From: Drosophila persimilis
Lineage: Eukaryota > Arthropoda > Insecta > Diptera > Drosophilidae
Assembly (NCBI RefSeq): GCF_003286085.1
Contig: NW_020825379.1
Span: 167,303-231,302, forward strand
Direction of reading: 5' to 3'
DNA length: 64,000 nt
A model generated the notes under the pieces. It searched no databases. It was given only the letters and a program-made list of their open reading frames with translations, and was not told where the DNA came from. The translations under genes and the position numbers were made by a program. Shown one piece after another: positions 1 to 11,165 of this stretch (the first letter of the stretch is position 1; the number at the start of each line of letters is the position of its first letter).

Positions 1-500
1 CTTTCATCATCAGTGTTTTTAACGTATAATCCATATACCTTTAAATTGTATTTTATGGATCTGTACTCACTCATGCAGTGACGCAATAAATTGATAATAT
101 CATTTTTGCAATCATAAAAAAACTCTTTTAAATCAATCTGTTCACTTTTATTTGAGTGAACACGATATGATTTTAAAGGAAATCGCGACTCCGTTGAAAT
201 TAAAATAACGTTTTCATTTTCCTCCAGTTGAGCTGCTCTTGCATTCTTATGTTTGTCCGACATCATATGGCGTCTTTCCCTAGACGAAGGGTAACTTTCA
301 CCGCAAATTGAACAGTCAATAATCCTTAGGTCCATCGGAGTATCCAATCGAGGCCGTTTTGAAGCTCCTGACGTTGAAGGACCTTGAAGATCACTTGAAT
401 TAGATCCTTTGCTCATAAGAATCTCAAAAGCATTCCTAGGTCCCAAGCATGCTTCATAATGACTATCAAACTCTATTAAGTCGATGGACTTAGAGCAAAG
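1..500 (-). pseudogene. Polinton-L DNA polymerase B, N-terminal fragment
   Basis: Read on the minus strand, the frame stays open across about 165 codons and runs off the window edge. It matches the N-terminal part of the PolB gene of the Polinton at the right end of the window (about 61938-62450). It carries a C2H2-like finger (CSICGESYPSSRERRH, then a second His). The upstream part of the gene, including the ATG, is missing because a deletion joins this fragment directly to the terminal repeat at about 501. Unlike the right-hand copy, this copy has no frameshift, so it is the better guide to the N-terminal protein. The rest of the gene lies left of the window. Confidence 0.8.
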
Positions 501-1332
501 GATTTTACATGGTTGAGAAACAGGATTAAGATCGAAGTTAGTTCACATTATCGCCGATAGGTGGCGCCACCAAGTAGTAAGGATACGGGACAGACGTATA
601 TTTACTCTAAGTAGCATTAATTAATTTTGATGTCTTCCTATTATAATTTTATTCTTTGTGTGCTCCTATATATATCTCCATTAATTTGTGTTCTCTTACC
701 ATTCAACCCTCTATACGGACATCTAGATACCCAGGTTTCCAACCTATGTTTTCTATAGGATGTAAATTTCAGAAACTTCACACATTTGTTTTCCCAATTC
801 AATGTTTATAAAATATCCTATAAGTATTTATTTAACATGATCACGTAATAACATAGCAATATGATGCACACTTACATTCAACATGTTGCCAAGCTGCACA
901 TGCTTAAGCAAATGTTGCTGCAACATGTTGCGAATTTGGTAATTCAGTGTAAAAAGCGACCGTCCCTTATCCTTACTACTTGGTGGCGCCACCTATCGGC
1001 GATAATGTGAACTAACTTCGATCTTAATCCTGTTTCTCAACCATGTAAAATCCTCTCAAATCGATCCTTCGCTCATTTATATTCTCTCTCCTCCCACTTA
1101 CTGTCAATGAACCTGTTTTTACGATTGGTCCCGTGTTGCGATTCAAACAACCCTCAAACAGGTAGGTCATCCCTTTGCAATGAATCTAATGTGATAGTTT
1201 AGAGGTATTTTTTAAGTGTTTCCTGAAAAACGGTTTCGATGCCCTTGAACCTTTCTACTTTCTCTATAATTTATATTCCTCCTTTGTGTACCTAACACTG
1301 TCCCATAGCAAAGTGCCTATATAATAACTACT
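501..1332. repeat. Polinton-L terminal inverted repeat with palindromic end
   Basis: This stretch holds a partial inner arm (501-589), a spacer (about 590-961) and a complete 371-bp outer arm (962-1332). The outer arm is the inverse of the inner arm where both are present. The spacer matches 48290-48735 in reverse orientation but has a single copy of a 76-bp segment that is duplicated there. Confidence 0.8.
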
Positions 1333-1457
1333 TTTATGTATGGCCATATTAAAATGATTAATAATTGCAAATCTTTAACCTATCCTTATGGACTTTCTGA
1401 GTTTTGTTTTTATTATCGGAGATTATGACGTTATCTCTTTCTCCGATACTTTCTACT
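1333..1457 (-). pseudogene. Gypsy element G1, 3' end of pol (integrase C-terminus)
   Basis: On the minus strand this continues in frame from the integrase tail that breaks off at 12956, on the other side of copia-1. It codes for about 33 basic residues rich in Lys and Arg and ends with TAA at 1358-1360. The rest (1333-1357) is the 3' untranslated part, cut off by Polinton-L. The in-frame continuity across 11.5 kb of inserted DNA supports the nesting order. Confidence 0.75.
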
Positions 1458-1663
1458 TGTTAAAGTTATTTTATTTGTAAGACAGCAGAATATCAGTATA
1501 CAGAATTATATGTGCTTCCGAGTAACATACGCAAGAGACTGACGCCGACAAAAAGGAACATCGATATGCAGAACATCGATATGAGAACATCGATATGCAG
1601 CAGGGCACATGCGCAGTGTTGCTACAGATCAATATCTAATTATCGTGGCGGTCACTTTGAACA
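1458..1663 (-). repeat. copia-1 3' LTR
   Basis: A 206-bp LTR bounded TG...CA, preceded in element sense by a polypurine tract (TGAGGAGGAG) at about 1664-1674. A short ORF (1512-1709) lies inside it and is not a gene. Confidence 0.9.
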
Positions 1664-1735
1664 CTCCTCCTCAACACAACGCATGTTTACAAACTTTAAA
1701 TATACTTAACTAATATTCAATAACATGTCAAGCAC

Positions 1736-3316
1736 TTATAAACGATCTTTTAAACCAAATGCGAATACAAATTTATGGTGCTTAACCTTGGCTAAGTTCT
1801 TTGTGAGGACATCTGCTATCATCTCATCGGTTGGCAGATACGCAATGTTGACTTCACCTCTCTTGAGAACCTCTCGAATATGATGTATCTTGACGTCGAT
1901 GTGCTTTGTACGTGCATGAAACATGGGGTTTCTAGCAAGCTTCTGTGCTCCAATGTTGTCGCCGTACATCTGAATAGCTGACTCCTTGGACATCAGCTTC
2001 AAGTCAATCAGTAGGCTGCGAAAGTATATCGCCTCTTTTGCTGCAGATGATAAGGCTATGTACTCTGCCTCCGTGGAACTGAGGGCAACCGTCGATTGCT
2101 TTCTTGACTCCCAAGAAACCGCTCCTCCTGCCAACATGCATACATAGCCAGTGAATGACTTTCGGTTCGTCATATCACTTGCCCAATCTGCATCAACAAA
2201 ACACTCAATTGCCTTTCCTTGCTTTGTGTAGCATATCTCCCAGTCGATAGTTTTTGCCAAATATCGAAGGATGTGCTTGGCTGCCGCTTCATGCTCGGAA
2301 TGAGGATCCTTGTTACGTTGTGCTAATTTGTTCACCGAATGCGCAATGTCTGGACGAGTCATAACAGCAAGATAAGATAACTCTCCAATTAGCTTTTGGA
2401 ACGATGTGATGACGACCCTGCGGCAGTCCGCTTTGTTGCATGCCACCTGGTAACCAGCTTCAAGAGGCGTGGACGTCTGTCGACAATCTTTCAAATTGTA
2501 CTGTTCGAGCAACTCTCTAATATACTTCCGTTGGCTGATTGAAATCGCACCCGTACTGCCTTCACGTTTCACCTCAATACCTAAAAAGTATTGCATAGGC
2601 CCGATGTCAACCACATCAAATTCTGCTGCGATCTTTATCTTGATATCAGATATATCATCTAGGTCCTTACACGCCAAAATAATGTCATCTACGTAGACAG
2701 CTATTAGACACATATTTTTACCTGGCTTACAATACAGACAGTGTTCGTTGACAGTCGGTATAAAACCAATGCGTCTCAGCGTTGCATCCAACGTAGAGTT
2801 CCACACTCTTCCTGATTGTTTTAGGCCATATATACTTTTGTGAAGCCTCAAAACGTGATTTGTGTGAACTTCGCTGACGAAGCCCAAAGGTTGTCTCATA
2901 AAAACCTCATCTTCCAATTCGCCGTTGAGATACGCCGTGACAACATCCATTTGATGTAGGTGGAGACCATGTTCGACTGCAAGTGCAATTATCAACCTGA
3001 TAGTTGCGTGGCGTACAACTGGTGTAAATGTTTCCTTGTAGTCGATCCCGTAGCGTTGGCTACAACCTTTCGCCACCAGACGTGATTTGAGCCTGTTCAC
3101 GCTTCCATCCGGATTGGACTTAACTGCGTAAACCCATCTGCATCCAATGGACTTTTTCCCGCTAGGCAATTTAGTAAGCGACCACGTGCCGTTCTTCACG
3201 AGAGATTCGTACTCGTCCTTCATTGATGCTTTCCATATCTCGCCTTCAGTAGACCGTTCAGCTTGTGCGTAGTTTTGTGGAACTTGTACGTCTGCTGCCA
3301 GTATCGCATTGAGCAT
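1736..3316 (-). pseudogene. copia-1 reverse transcriptase-RNase H
   Basis: This is the C-terminal part of the copia Pol polyprotein. It makes cDNA from element RNA in virus-like particles. Visible features are the Ty1/copia RT start (WKASMKDEYESLVKNGTW), the catalytic YVDD (VYVDDIILA), and an RNase H domain with DADWASD and the SSTEAEYIAL motif typical of copia elements, ending about 16 bases from the 3' end of the frame. It is nearly identical to the same region of copia-2 (38221-39830). It is continuous in frame with the integrase part upstream except for a nonsense codon near 3376. Confidence 0.9.
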
Positions 3317-3376
3317 ATGATACTGCTTCCTTGGTCGTCCTGGTTTGCCCGTCCGTACTATGGTTGGGCGTCCTGG

Positions 3377-4201
3377 TCATCTTATTGGTTCTGGAATTAC
3401 AAGAATGTCATTACTAGACCTAATCTCCTCCTGATTTTCTGGCTCATTTTCTGGATCTTTAAATTGCTCGCTATCCATTTCGGGTTCAGCGTCCTGGTTT
3501 TGTTGAACCTCAATTGATGCTATGTCATTGGAACATGATGCATCTAGTTTGCCCCCTTCAGGTTCTAAAAAAATGACATCCCTACTCTCTACGAGTTTCC
3601 TGGTTTCTTTACTGACCAAACGGTATGCTTTGGCCGTATCCGAGTAGCCCACCATTATATACTCTAAGCCTTTCTGTGCGAACTTTGATTTCTTTGTTTT
3701 ATCTAGAGCTATCGCTACTGAGCCAAAAACTCTTAAATGCGATACCACTGGCTTTCGACCTGTCCATATTTCAAAAGGTGTCACCCCGCTCAAGCAGCTG
3801 CTTGCCACTCTATTTCGCAAATACGTGGCAGTTCGAATCGCTTCTGCCCAATAGCATTCACTCAACCCAGCATGCAGCAGCATACTTCTTGCCATTTCTA
3901 CCAATGTTCTGTTGTCCCTTTCTGCAACTCCGTTTTGTTGAGGTGTATATGGCACTGTTAAGTTTCGCTTTATTCCATTTTGGTTTAGGTAATTGTCAAA
4001 AACGCTTGATATGTATTCTCGGCCATTGTCGCTTCGTAAAACCTTGACTTTTCTCCCAGATTGGCACTCAACTTGACTTTTAAATTCTTTAAAAGCCTCG
4101 AAAACCTGATCTTTGGTTTTTAGATCATGAACAATCATCAATAAATGTGGCGAAATATCGATTGCCTCCCATTGACTGCTTTTGCATTGGACCGCATACA
4201 T
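3377..4201 (-). pseudogene. copia-1 integrase core
   Basis: Copia-type integrase catalytic core with the second Asp in LRSDNGREY and the Glu region in PQQNGVAERDNRTL, followed by the acidic linker before RT. It ends in TGA, where copia-2 has GGA (Gly), so one base change split pol here. The frame also breaks from the upstream zinc domain within the first-Asp region (IDDCS then stop), a lesion shared with copia-2. Confidence 0.85.
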
Positions 4202-4538
4202 CAGTATGTATTAAGTCTAGAACGCCCTTTGACCTGTTTGTGCTCGATTGAAATGGTTGCACGCAAATTTTACTTTTTGCGCATGTTGCACACACTTGTT
4301 TTGGCTTGTATATGCCCTTGAGACCTATTACCATCTCCTTGTTAACCATTTCCTTTAATGCGTCAAAATGTACATGTCCGAACCTATTGTGCCATTTGAA
4401 TGCATCTGCCTCAACATTTACAATGTTCATACACTTTTCCTGATTGTCCTGAACCATAAACAATCCATTTTCCAGATGTGCCTTTATAACTATTTTTCTG
4501 TTTTCAAAAATCATTGCTTGATTTTTCTCAAACACAAC
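4125..4538 (-). pseudogene. copia-1 integrase zinc-binding domain, truncated by BEL-1
   Basis: The HHCC domain that begins copia integrases is visible: WHNRFGHVHFDAL, then CATCAKSK. It ends at FIDDCS followed by TGA, out of frame with the catalytic core. Its 5' side is interrupted at 4539 by the BEL-1 LTR and resumes at 11166. Confidence 0.85.
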
Positions 4539-4931
4539 TGTTACGGCAGAAACCGCAGCGGCAGCTCTAAATATCACTGCGCCTAACAGTCCTGAATATC
4601 ACTGCGCCTAACAGCCCTGAATATCACTGCGTTAACAGCACAAACATTAACAGCGCTGAGCAAAGGGTTAATTAGGGCGAAGGGCAGACAAAGGCAGGAA
4701 GAAGGAAGAACGAAAACAAAAGGCAGCAGAAAAAGCACTGAAGCGGTACAAGTTTTTTAGCGCTAGCTCTCGTAGTTTAACACCCGCCCGACATTGTAAA
4801 TGAATAAATAAGTGAAACAAACAAATGAATAAAACCGATTTAAAGAACAAAACCACGGGAGGCGTATTGAACACGGGAGGCTTATCAAACGTACGGCCCC
4901 AGATTTGGAGGCGTTGCCCGGCGCGGCAATA
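4539..4931 (+). repeat. BEL-1 5' LTR
   Basis: A 393-bp repeat starting TGTTACGGCAG and ending GCGCGGCAATA, where similarity to the other LTR stops. It contains a short internal repeat (AATATCACTGCG, three times). The end is not the canonical CA; the boundary is set by the loss of similarity and by the target duplication. Confidence 0.88.
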
Positions 4932-5154
4932 TTCTAAAAAACTTTTCCTGCGCAACAGAGAGCAAATCGAATAATTACGACCGACAGAAAGAAGATCGGC
5001 GTGCGACGCAGTCAGCTGCGTCACGAGGGATTCGACTTTGCAGGTGAGATATCCTCATACAGTTGGACAGAAAGGCTAATCTCTTACATTCGAGCGACAC
5101 GTGGTTCGTGTATAACCTCAAACCAGGACTGTACAAAAAAGACACCGGAGTACA
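4932..5154 (+). other. BEL-1 5' leader
   Basis: Untranslated leader between the 5' LTR and the first ATG of the polyprotein. A primer-binding site should lie just after 4931, but no tRNA match was recognised with certainty. Confidence 0.6.
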
Positions 5155-8100
5155 ATGGACGGCGTCAAAGGTCAGCAGTCGGAATCTGGCGGTGAGACCC
5201 CGTGTGGATTAGGAGAAATAAATGTGCCAGAAAAGATGCTTGGTGCGTGTTCTGAGACTGAGGGAGGTGCAAGGGAAACTCATCGCGTTAGGGATACATA
5301 TATAGATGTGATCTCGGCGGCAACAACGGCCACACCTAACGTGTCCACCACAGCCCCAACGAGCCATCAAGCACCAGAGCATACCAACCAAGGAGGAGGT
5401 GTGGATCAAGCCTTCTCACCAAGAACGAGCCTTTTAGATAGCTGGGAAACGTTCGCTCAGCAGAGAGCGGATGCATTAGGAAGGCCGACGTACGCCACGG
5501 CCTTCGAGGGAATGCGCTCCATCCCGACGCATTCCAGACTGCCTCAAGCAGGAGGCCTCATGAGCTCCACGGTAATCAACGGAGGCTGGGACAGAGCAGT
5601 TCCCAACTGGACCGGAGTCCACATGTCAGGACCCACGGAAGCAACGCGGGCCGGAATGCCTACTGGGCTGAATCCGAACGAGACAATGCCAGTCGGCGCT
5701 ATGTGGCATCCAATGGCCGCACCGGCGCTGGGTACCAACCTGCATGGGCAAAACCCCTTCATTCGCGCCCCGACTGCACAGTATTACCCAAGTACGAGTC
5801 GAAATATTTCGGACCCGTACGCGTACGGGAGTAATCAAGCGGTCGCGCCAGCGGGGGCGGAGAGATGCTTGACAGCATCCCAGATAGCCGCAAGACAAGT
5901 CATCAACAAGGATCTACCATGCTTTTCTGGAAACCCCGAGGAATGGCCCATGTTCATAGTAAACTTCGAGCAATCCACAGAACGCTGCGGACTCAGCGAT
6001 CAAGAGAATCTCATGAGGCTGCAAAGGTGCCTGAAAGGTGCTGCTTTGGAAGCAGTACGAGGAAAATTAATGATGCCCGCAACAGTTCGACTAGCCATCG
6101 AGACTCTTCGAATGCTATACGGCCGACCAGAGGCCATATATCACACCCTGCAGACGAAGCTAAGAATGGAGCCGTCCGTGAAATCGAGCAGCATCGAAAG
6201 CTTAGTGCGCCTGGCGCTGTCGGTGCAAAATTATCGCGCTACTGTTGACGCGATAGGACTGTCCGCCTATCTGAACGACCCAATGTTACTTCGCGACCTT
6301 GTGGAGAAACTCCCATTCGACTTGAAACTGGATTGGGCCAGACAAAGCGCTGGACTTCCGAGGGTAAATATCGCTGTTTTCGACGATTGGCTATTCCGAG
6401 TCGCATCGTGCGCAAGCACCGTGATGCCAGTAGCACCCGAGAAAGAAGTCTGCACGAAGGAGAAGAACCCAAGAATCCGGCTTATGGTGCACAATGATAG
6501 CAGCGCACAACCGCCCTGCCGTAGGTGCAATGGGGCCCACAAATTGGAGGACTGTAAGCAGTTCCTGGAGCTAGAAGGGCCAGGTAGATGGAACTTCGTC
6601 AGAGAAAATAAGCTATGCTGGAGGTGCCTTGGCAAACACTTTATAAGGCACTGTAAGTCAACAAGAGTATGTTCCGTCGACGGCTGCTCGAGAAAGCACC
6701 ATTTTCTCCTCCTCAACAGTAACCAGCAAAGCTCTAGGGTAGAGAATAGACCGAAGGAAAGCACTACGGTACTGCACACGATGCAGAACGAAGCTGCGTT
6801 GTTTAGATACGTCCCCTTAACATTGTATGGACCGAACGGCCAAATGCAAGTGTTCGCACTGATAGACGAAGGATCCGCCTGTACCCTAATCGAGACGGAG
6901 ATAACGGAAAAACTAGGTATCGACGGCCCCTCGGACGAGCTATGCCTACGCTGGACTGGAGACATCACGCAGAGAGAATCTCAATCCAAATGGATAAGCC
7001 TAGCGATCTCTCCAAGGGACAATGTGGCTCGCAGATTCACGCTTCAAAACGTGAGAACAGTAAAAAACCTGGATCTGCCGAAGCAGACGCTGGACGACTC
7101 AATCCTAAAATCCCATTCGCACCTGGCAAAGCTACCGATACTCAGCTACAAGGACGTGAGAGCGTCATTGATCATCGGATTGGACAACGTGAAACTTGGA
7201 GTGCCACTGACCGTCAAAGAACGCGAGAATTCCGAATTTATCGCCGCCAAGTCCAGGTTGGGGTGGTCTGTTTATGGCCGCAGAAAGGGCGACGGGCCAG
7301 CGAGTCCGCGGGTAATGCACGTATGCGAATGTAATAAACACCCACAGCTGGACACTCTTGTAAAAGAGAGTTTCTCATTAGACGCGGTTGGCATAAACAT
7401 GGCGAAGAGCACACTCAGGTCCAAAGAGGACGAAAGAGCAAAAACAATACTGGGAAATTGCACGAGGTTTAGCAGCGAAATGAAGAGATGGGAGACAGGA
7501 CTCCTCTGGCGGTACGACAACGTGGAACTTCCTTCCTCCAGAGAGATGGCAATGCGACGACTTCGGTGCCTAGAATCTCGTATGACACGCGATAAGGTGC
7601 TACGAGAGTTCGTAAACGAACAGATTAAGAGGTACGAAGACATCGGCTACGTCCGAAAACTGGAAAAAGATGAAATGGTCGAAGGCAAACGCTCCTGGTA
7701 TCTGCCCGTATTCGTGACTAAGAACCCGAACAAAGGCAAATTAAGACTCGTATGGGATGCAGCAGCCAAAGTGGAAGGCATCGCTCTTAATTCAATGCTA
7801 CTAAAGGGCCCCGACCATTTGCCATCGCTGGTAGGAGTAATATCGCGCTTTCGAGAGAAGTCTATTGGCATATGCGGAGATATTAGAGAAATGTTTCACC
7901 AGGTTAGGATACGTTCGGAGGATCAAAGCTCACAGCAATTTCTCTGGAGATATGGTGACACCAGTCGAGAACCGGATAGGTACGTAATGAGCGTAATGAC
8001 CTTTGGTGCTTCTTGTTCCCCAGCAGCAGCGACCTACGTGAGAGATAGGAACGCTGAAAGGTTCATCGAGGAACAAAGAGAGGAAGTAGAGGCCATACTT

Positions 8101-8415
8101 CGCAACACCTTTGTAGATGACTGGCTCCAAAGCTGTGACTCAGAAGACGAAATGGTCCGTCTAGCGCTGGCAGTGAGGAACATACACAAAGAAGGAGGCT
8201 TTGAGATGAGAGGATGGATATCTAACTCGAGCACTGTGATGAGAGCGCTCTCAGGAGACGGAGATCATCAAGAACGACCCATTGAGATGATGGACTCAAC
8301 AAGACGAGAACGAGTGCTTGGCATGTGGTGGCATCCAAGGAATGATTACTTCACCTTCGTCAATAAGTTTCCGAATGACATATACGACGAAGCGAAAACT
8401 GTGACGAAGCGGTAA
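5155..8415 (+). pseudogene. BEL-1 Gag-protease-RT polyprotein (first part)
   Basis: A 1086-residue frame starting at ATG 5155. A variable N-terminus is followed by a DUF1759-type Gag region (about 255-400), cysteine-rich zinc knuckles (CRRCNGAHKLEDC about 456; CWRCLGKHFIRHC about 487), an aspartic protease of the DUF1758 type (LIDEGSACTLIE about 565, with DEG rather than DTG), and RT with KLRLVWDAA and FVDDWLQS (about 985). It stops at TAA 8413-8415, just before the conserved IFDPLGLL segment. The next frame is in phase, so a single nonsense codon is enough to explain the split. Confidence 0.9.
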
Positions 8416-8430
8416 ATTCTACGTACAGTC

Positions 8431-10287
8431 ATGACCATCTTCGATCCCTTAGGACTACTGGGGTTCTATATTATACAGGCAAAGATAATACTGCAGGACG
8501 TGTGGAGGTCGGCCGTAGGCTGGGATGAACAGGTCGAAGAAAGCGAACGTCAACGTTGGATGATATGGGCACGGCAACTACAAAACATCGAAGAATTAAG
8601 GGTTCCACGATATCTCGGTCTAACGAAAGAAACATCTAATATCCAATTACACATCTTTACAGACGCGAGCATAAACGCCTTTGCAGCCGTCGCCTACATA
8701 AGGATCGAACAAAGAGGAGAAGTCAGATGCACACTACTCGCATCCAAGACAAGAGTGGCACCATTGAAACCAATTTCGATTCCCAGGATGGAGCTTATGG
8801 CAGCGATCCTCGGCCTACGACTAGCTAAACTCATAACACAGGAGCTCTCCGTCGAGGTCAAGCGACGTGTTTTTTGGACCGACTCCAAGAACGTGTTGTA
8901 TTGGATATGTTCAGACGCCCGAAAGTACCATCAGTTCGTCGCGCTCCGAATTGGAGAGATCTTGGAAACCTCGGACATATCAGAATGGAAATGGGTTCCA
9001 TCCGCTCTGAACGTAGCAGACGATGGAACGAAGTGGACCAAAGAGTCGAGCTTCCAACCGGAAGCGAGATGGTTCTCCGGTCCGCCGTTCCTATTTGACG
9101 AGGAAGAACACTGGCCAACTACACAGCTCAACCCGAGTAATCTGGAACGGATACACGTACACGAATGGACAGATACGCCGAAACCACCATCAAAGCTGAG
9201 TAGCATAATCCCAAATGTATGTCGCTTTAGCAAATGGGCAATGTTCACGGGAGCCCTGAGATGCGTGATGAGATTTCTGGACAAAATACGCAAAAGAGAT
9301 TTCGCATCAGAGGAGGCAAATTTAGCCGCACGCTTTCGCAACATGGAAGATGTCAACATCGTTATATACCGGATGGTACAAGAAGAGGCTTACTCTGAAG
9401 AAATGGCTCTTCTACGACAAGGAAGAATCGTGAGTAAGAAAAGTTCGATCTACAAATTATCGCCGTACCTCGATGAAACAGGCGTACTGAGAATACGCGG
9501 CCGCATAGATAAGTCGATCGGCATAACGAGGAACCTGAAACGGCCAGTAATTCTACCCGGAGGACATAACGTCACTAATCTTCTCATTGAGTATTTCCAT
9601 CGGAAGTTTCAGCATCAGCTTACTGAGATCGTCGTCAACGAGATGCGACAATTGTACCACATACCAGGACTGCGAGCAAGAGTTCGCGCCGTAGCGAAAA
9701 CCTGCCAAAGATGCCGCAATAAAAGAGCGCTTCCAGAGGCACCGGAGATGGGAAGCCTACCACCAGAGAGGCTAGCAATCAACGAATTGCCATTCATAAA
9801 CACAGGTATCGACTACTTCGGACCACTGGAGGTAAACGTAGGAAGACGACGCGAGAAACGATGGGGAGTACTATTCACGTGCCTCACCGTGCGAGCAGTA
9901 CACATCGAGCTGGCAAACTCCCTGTCAACAGACGCCTTCATGCTAACATTGGAAATGTTCGTAGCCCGTCGAGGAGTCCCCAAGAGAATCGTGTCGGACA
10001 ACGGGACGAACTTACGAGGAGCCAGCCGCCTACTACGAGAAGAAATTGAAAGAATTCTACCGAACGAACTGGAAACCAAGTACCCGCAAATAGAATGGTC
10101 CTTCATACCCCCAGGAGCACCCCACATGGGAGGTGCGTGGGAAAGAATGATCAGATCGGTGAAATCCATACTAGCCGAAATATTAGAGGAGACGCACGTA
10201 CAAGAACCAGTGCTGAGAACAGCACTAGCAAAGATAGAAAATATGCTAAATTCCCGACCCCTGACTTGGAGTATCCCGACTCCCTGA
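8431..10287 (+). pseudogene. BEL-1 RNase H-integrase (second part)
   Basis: Continues in the same phase after the stop at 8413. It begins with IFDPLGLL, then RNase H with FTDASINAF, PRMELMAA and WTDSKNV, then an integrase with an H2C2 zinc module (HRKF...CQRCRNKRA) and the catalytic triad in GIDYFGPLEV, SDNGTNLRG and the Glu in GGAWERMIRS. It ends in NSRPLTWS followed by a short out-of-frame tail, caused by a 22-23-bp tandem duplication at 10255-10299. In intact relatives this is one protein with the upstream frame. Confidence 0.9.
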
Positions 10288-10299
10288 CTTGGAGTATCC
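10255..10299 (+). repeat. 22/23-bp tandem duplication in BEL-1 integrase
   Basis: Copies at 10255-10276 and 10277-10299 share CCTGACTTGGAGTATCC and differ by one extra T. The duplication changes the reading frame and ends the integrase frame at 10287. Confidence 0.85.
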
Positions 10300-10845
10300 G
10301 GAAGCCGACGTACTTACACCGAATCACTTTCTGAGAGCAGAGACCAGCTCGATGGCAGCAAAGAGCGACGGCAGCGCAATAGGAGCTATGCTTGGTAAGA
10401 GTTTTCGCATTGCAGGGCAGATCGTGGACAGCTTCAGAAAACGATGGCTGAAGGAGTACCTACCGTGCCTGACGACACGAACCAAATGGCATGGCACCCC
10501 AACCAACCCTATCCAACTCGGAGACGTCGTGGTTCTAGCGGACGAAACAAGCCCAAGGTGCAGTGGAGGAAAGGCGTCATCATGGACCTTCGAGTAGCCA
10601 AGGACGGGATCGCCCGAAGCGCGGTGATCCGCACCGCATCTGGACTGCTAACTCGGCCAATAGTTAAACTGGCCAAGTTAGACGTGAGGACAACGAACCC
10701 ACTAATGGATCAAGGCGTAACCAGAAGTTTGGCAAACATCACGACAAGCGACGAAGTTTGCGAAGGGGGGAATGTTACGGCAGAAACCGCAGCGGCAGCT
10801 CTAAATATCACTGCGCCTAACAGTCCCGAATATCACTGCGCCTAA
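10289..10845 (+). pseudogene. BEL-1 integrase C-terminal domain (DUF5641-like), frameshifted
   Basis: After the tandem duplication, a frame with EADVLTPNHFL and a basic Trp-rich stretch (RKRWLKEYLPCL, TKWHG) continues to 10597. It matches the C-terminal domain usual in BEL/Pao integrases. The end of that domain (GVIMDLRVAKDGI...SAVIRT) is in another frame (10444-10845), so there is a second shift near 10550-10600. The last codons read into the 3' LTR. Confidence 0.8.
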
Positions 10846-11165
10846 CAGCCCTGAATATCACTGCGTTAACAGCACAAACATTAACAGCGCTGAGCAAAGG
10901 GTTAATTAGGGCGAAGGGCAGACAAAGGCAGGAAGAAGGAAGAACGAAAACAAAAGGCAGCAGAAAAAGCACTGAAGCGGTACAAGTTTTTTAGCGCTAG
11001 CTCTCGTAGTTTAACACCCGCCCGACATTGTAAATGAATAAATAAGTGAAACAAACAAATGAATAAACCCGATTTAAAGAACAAAACCACGGGAGGCGTA
11101 TTGAACACGGGAGGCTTATCAAACGTACGGCCCCAGATTTGGAGGCGTTGCCCGGCGCGGCAATA
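10773..11165 (+). repeat. BEL-1 3' LTR
   Basis: A 393-bp copy of 4539-4931, preceded by a polypurine tract (GCGAAGGGGGGAA, 10760-10772). It is followed by the target duplication ACAAC. Confidence 0.9.

Larger units (their letters stand above)
1..1332 (-). mobile_element. Polinton/Maverick L, right-hand end
   Basis: A PolB fragment is followed by a terminal repeat ending in ...ATAATAACTACT at 1332; the CT end mirrors the AG start of Polinton-R at 47919. The orientation is the same as Polinton-R. Relative to the right end of Polinton-R, about 1.26 kb (equivalent to 62441-63705) is missing, with AGG microhomology at the junction near 501. Downstream is the gypsy element G1. Polintons usually make 6-bp target duplications; the candidate here is 1333-1338 (tttatg), but its partner lies outside the window. 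Confidence 0.85.
4539..11165 (+). mobile_element. BEL-1 (BEL/Pao LTR retrotransposon)
   Basis: Two 393-bp LTRs flank a 5.8-kb gag-pol region, inserted in copia-1 with 5-bp target duplication ACAAC (4534-4538 and 11166-11170). The duplication is confirmed by copia-2, which has the site empty near 41023. The LTRs seem to differ at only two positions, so insertion is recent. The polyprotein order is Gag, zinc knuckles, protease, RT, RNase H, integrase, as in BEL/Pao. One in-frame stop and two or more frameshifts break it. Confidence 0.93.

Noticed and set aside
1512..1709. Short ORFs across copia LTRs (also 12804-12989 and 37916-38194)
   Set aside because: They overlap the LTR and its flanks and change C-terminus with each context.
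4539..4931. BEL-1 LTR ending in TAACA to mirror the TGTTA start
   Set aside because: The 5' LTR is followed by TTCTAA, so similarity ends at CAATA; the ACAAC after the 3' LTR is the target duplication.
8413..8430. Programmed readthrough at the BEL-1 stop
   Set aside because: BEL/Pao elements use a single frame here, and the stop lies within a conserved RT-RNase H segment, so a nonsense mutation is simpler.
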